This document shows, one piece after another, positions 13,423-16,136 of a stretch of 16,136 nt of DNA; within the stretch, counting starts at the first letter, position 1; the number at the start of each line of letters is the position of its first letter. Both the position numbers and the translations under genes were made by a program. Source of the stretch: an uncultured Phascolarctobacterium sp. (GTDB lineage: Bacteria > Bacillota > Negativicutes > Acidaminococcales > Acidaminococcaceae); contig CAMFZA010000006.1 of assembly GCA_946002345.1 (NCBI GenBank), positions 1 to 16,136 on the forward strand. The letters are read 5' to 3'. Under the pieces are notes generated by a model. That model was not told the DNA's origin. It made no database searches and saw only the letters and a program-made list of their open reading frames with translations.

Positions 13423-16136
13423 ATGGAAAATTTATTACTGCAACAGGTAGTGCAGATTGCTGAAGTGCAACGTGCTGCCGCTTGGCAAAGAGAAAAGCGT
13501 GCCTGTATTTTAACCGGGTTGGCTGGTAGCAGCAAGCCGGTCTTTTTTGCTGCCTTGGATAAAATTCTGCAGGAAAAGGGCAGCATGGCTTTTATTACTG
13601 CCTCCCGTGAGGAAATTCGGGCTTATCGCCGGGAGCTGAATTATTTTTATCCCCATTTACCCATACAGGAGCTGTACCCCATGCATTTGCCACGCATTCA
13701 GGTGGAAACCCAAAGCTTGGAGCTACAGGCCGGGCGTGCTGCTGCCTTGCGCTTTTTGCAGGGTGAGGAGCGGGGTATTGTCTTTATTACGGCGGAGGCG
13801 CTACAGCAAAGGCAGCTGCGCCCCAGTGGACTTAGCGGACAGCAGCTGCTGTTAAAGGTAGGGGAGGAGCGTGAGCAAAAGGATGTGCTCACAAGCTTAG
13901 TTGCATTGGGCTACGAGCGCACGGAGCAGGTGGATGCCATTGGTCAATTCTGCCTGCGTGGTGATATTCTGGATGTATTTCCCATCAACTGCAACGCTCC
14001 CGTGCGCATAGAATGGTTTGACAATGAGCTGGATGCTATGCGCAGCTTTGATGTGAACAGTCAGCGCAGTCTCAAAACCTTACAGGAAATCAAAATCATG
14101 CCTTTGACTGTGGATGGGGATGCGGTATATGATGCCAGCGTTTTTGATTATTGTGCAGCAAGCACGCTGGTGGTGGTGGATGAGCCTGTACGCACCTTCG
14201 CAATGCTGGAAAAGCTGGACAAGGAAAATAAGGAGAATGCGGCAGATTTATTCACTAAGGATGAGCTGGTGACTCAATGCGCCCACAAGGGTGTGCAGCT
14301 GGTTTCTGCCCTAGCTCATAGTTATTTGCCAGAGCTACCTGCGCTCAGTATTCCCGTGCGTTCTGTTTCTCCCTATAATAAGAATACCAATCTTTTAGTC
14401 GAAGATTTACATAATTGGCTGGCAGATAAAATTACGCCGGTGATTATGCTGTCCAGCAGCATCAAGGCTCGGGGCTTTGCGGAGAATCTGCACAATTATG
14501 GTCTCAAGGGTGTCTACGCTCAGGAGCAATGGCAGCCCGGTCAAGTCAATGTGATGTTTGGCGATTTGGACCACGGCTTCCGTTTTTGGGATACCAATTG
14601 GCTACTGTTAACGGAAAATGATATTTATGGCATGCAAAAGCGCAAGCGCTTGCATAGCAAGAACCAGGGCCAGCAGCTACAATATTTTTCGGATATTAAG
14701 GTTGGGGATTATGTAGTACACAAGGTACACGGTATTGGTCGCTATATTGGTGTAGAAAATGTGGAGGTCGGTGGTATTCATCGGGATTATCTGCTTTTAG
14801 CCTATGCCGGCGATGACAAGCTGTATGTGCCCGTGGACCAGGTAGGACTTTTGCACAAATATGTGGGCAGTGAGGGTTCGGTGCCCCGCCTGTCCAAAAT
14901 GGGCGGTACTGATTGGAAGCGCACCACCTCCAAGGCTGCCAAGGCTATTACGGAGCTGGCAGAGGAGCTATTGCGGCTTTATGCACAGCGACAGATAGTG
15001 CCCGGCCATGCCTTTAGCCCCGACACGGAGCTGCAAAGGGAGTTTGAAGAAGCCTTTCCCTATGAGGAAACACCGGACCAGCTTAAGGCCATTGCTGAAA
15101 TCAAGGCCGACATGGAGAAGCCCCAGCCCATGGAGCGTTTGTTGTGCGGTGATGTGGGCTATGGCAAAACCGAGGTGGCCATTCGCGCTGCCTTCAAGGC
15201 TGTAGTAGATGGCAAGCAGGTGGCAGTGCTGGTGCCAACCACTGTTTTGGCCCAGCAGCATTTCTTGACCTTTAAGGAGCGTATGCGTAATTTTGGTGTT
15301 ACTGTGGAAATGCTGAATCGTTTTTGTAGCACCAAGGAGCAAAAGCGCATTTTGCAGGATTTGGAAGAGGGCAAGGTGGATGTTTTGATAGGTACCCACC
15401 GCTTGCTTCAGGCTGATGTACAGTTTCCCGATTTAGGCCTTTTGATTATTGATGAGGAGCAACGCTTTGGCGTGGCCCAAAAGGAAAAGATTAAAAAGTG
15501 GCGCACAGGCATTGATGTGCTGACATTAAGCGCTACGCCCATCCCTCGCACGTTGCATTTGGCCTTGGTCAATGGGCGTGATATGAGTGTGATTGAGTCG
15601 CCCCCGGAGGACAGGCTCCCCGTGGAGACCTATGTGAGCGAGTATAACGATGGCATGATTAAGGAGGCCATCGAGCGAGAGCTGCGTCGTGGCGGTCGCA
15701 TTTATTATGTGCACAATCGTGTCAGTGGCTTGGAGGCTATTGCAGCACGCATCCGGCGGTTGGTGCCGGGCATCAACATCAAGCTGGCCCACGGCCAGAT
15801 GAATGAGGAGATGCTGGAGGACGCTATGATCACCTTCTATGAGGGCGGCTGTGATATGCTATTGTGCACAACTATTGTGGAAAATGGCTTGGATGTTCCC
15901 TTGGCCAATACGATTATTATTGATGGAGCGGAGAATTTTGGCCTGTCCCAGCTGTACCAAATGCGGGGACGGGTAGGCCGCAGCTCTCGTCTGGCCTACG
16001 CTTACTTTGTGTACAAGCCTAATAAGGCACTGAGCGAGATTGCGGAAAAACGCCTGCAGGCCATCCGTGATTTTACAGAGCTGGGTGCTGGCTTTAAGAT
16101 TGCTATGCGGGATTTGGAAATTCGCGGTGCTGGCAA
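13423..16136 (+). CDS. mfd: Transcription-repair coupling factor Mfd, truncated at the right window edge
   Basis: Mfd is the ATP-driven translocase that removes stalled RNA polymerase and recruits UvrA. I read 904 open codons to the edge; family members have about 1,100-1,180 residues, so the C-terminal UvrA-contact part is missing. In order: a UvrB-like N-terminal module ([15 protein letters not shown], later GDILDVFP), the RNA polymerase interaction domain of CarD type (about 424-485, [18 protein letters not shown]), and the RecG-like motor. The motor has Walker [10 protein letters not shown] (576-584), DEEQ (677-680), [18 protein letters not shown] and QMRGRVGRS. The ATG comes two codons after an in-frame TAG, so an upstream start is excluded, yet no Shine-Dalgarno sequence is visible in the 20 bases before it. 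It appears intact within the window. Confidence 0.96.
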   Translation, partial: MENLLLQQVVQIAEVQRAAAWQREKRACILTGLAGSSKPVFFAALDKILQEKGSMAFITASREEIRAYRRELNYFYPHLPIQELYPMHLPRIQVETQSLELQAGRAAALRFLQGEERGIVFITAEALQQRQLRPSGLSGQQLLLKVGEEREQKDVLTSLVALGYERTEQVDAIGQFCLRGDILDVFPINCNAPVRIEWFDNELDAMRSFDVNSQRSLKTLQEIKIMPLTVDGDAVYDASVFDYCAASTLVVVDEPVRTFAMLEKLDKENKENAADLFTKDELVTQCAHKGVQLVSALAHSYLPELPALSIPVRSVSPYNKNTNLLVEDLHNWLADKITPVIMLSSSIKARGFAENLHNYGLKGVYAQEQWQPGQVNVMFGDLDHGFRFWDTNWLLLTENDIYGMQKRKRLHSKNQGQQLQYFSDIKVGDYVVHKVHGIGRYIGVENVEVGGIHRDYLLLAYAGDDKLYVPVDQVGLLHKYVGSEGSVPRLSKMGGTDWKRTTSKAAKAITELAEELLRLYAQRQIVPGHAFSPDTELQREFEEAFPYEETPDQLKAIAEIKADMEKPQPMERLLCGDVGYGKTEVAIRAAFKAVVDGKQVAVLVPTTVLAQQHFLTFKERMRNFGVTVEMLNRFCSTKEQKRILQDLEEGKVDVLIGTHRLLQADVQFPDLGLLIIDEEQRFGVAQKEKIKKWRTGIDVLTLSATPIPRTLHLALVNGRDMSVIESPPEDRLPVETYVSEYNDGMIKEAIERELRRGGRIYYVHNRVSGLEAIAARIRRLVPGINIKLAHGQMNEEMLEDAMITFYEGGCDMLLCTTIVENGLDVPLANTIIIDGAENFGLSQLYQMRGRVGRSSRLAYAYFVYKPNKALSEIAEKRLQAIRDFTELGAGFKIAMRDLEIRGAG

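Overview
The window is ordinary core chromosome of a low-to-mid GC bacterium of the Firmicutes in the broad sense. The evidence is clear Shine-Dalgarno sites (AGGAGG type), sigma-A type promoters, rho-independent hairpins, a ywlG-glyA-upp order like that of Bacillus subtilis, and a YwiB/DUF1934 gene in the same operon as argS. I lean towards the Negativicutes (for example the Acidaminococcaceae), but only from general gene order and codon flavour. I see no mobile element, phage gene, CRISPR array, rRNA or tRNA.

Region 1 (1-2760, + strand): the tail of a YwlG-like DUF436 protein, then glyA, upp and a dCMP deaminase. glyA is split by an in-frame TAG at codon 269. A terminator-like hairpin sits just before the upp ribosome binding site, and a strong terminator closes the block. 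The genes are linked in metabolism: SHMT supplies methylene-THF and dCMP deaminase supplies dUMP, the two inputs of thymidylate synthesis, while Upp salvages uracil.

Region 2 (2857-4996, - strand): a PutP-type Na+/proline symporter with its own promoter, then a 191-residue membrane protein of unknown function. Its start lies only 34 bases beyond the putP terminator.

Region 3 (5076-12144, + strand): a strong TTGACG-17-TATAAT promoter divergent from putP, a ~130-base leader that can fold, then DUF1934, DUF1846, argS, pyrG, an S49 peptidase (SppA) and a Yip1-family membrane protein. Most gaps are short, so this is probably one operon; the 93-base gap before pyrG could hold an internal promoter.

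Region 4 (12189-16136, + strand): glpX (class II fructose-1,6-bisphosphatase) behind its own promoter, a ~100-base extragenic palindrome, a second hairpin, and mfd running off the right edge at codon 904.

I did not find a new defence, secretion or biosynthetic system. The points most worth checking are the amber codon in glyA, the palindrome at 13240-13340, the structured leader at 5111-5243, and hairpins placed just upstream of start codons (upp, the unknown membrane gene and mfd).
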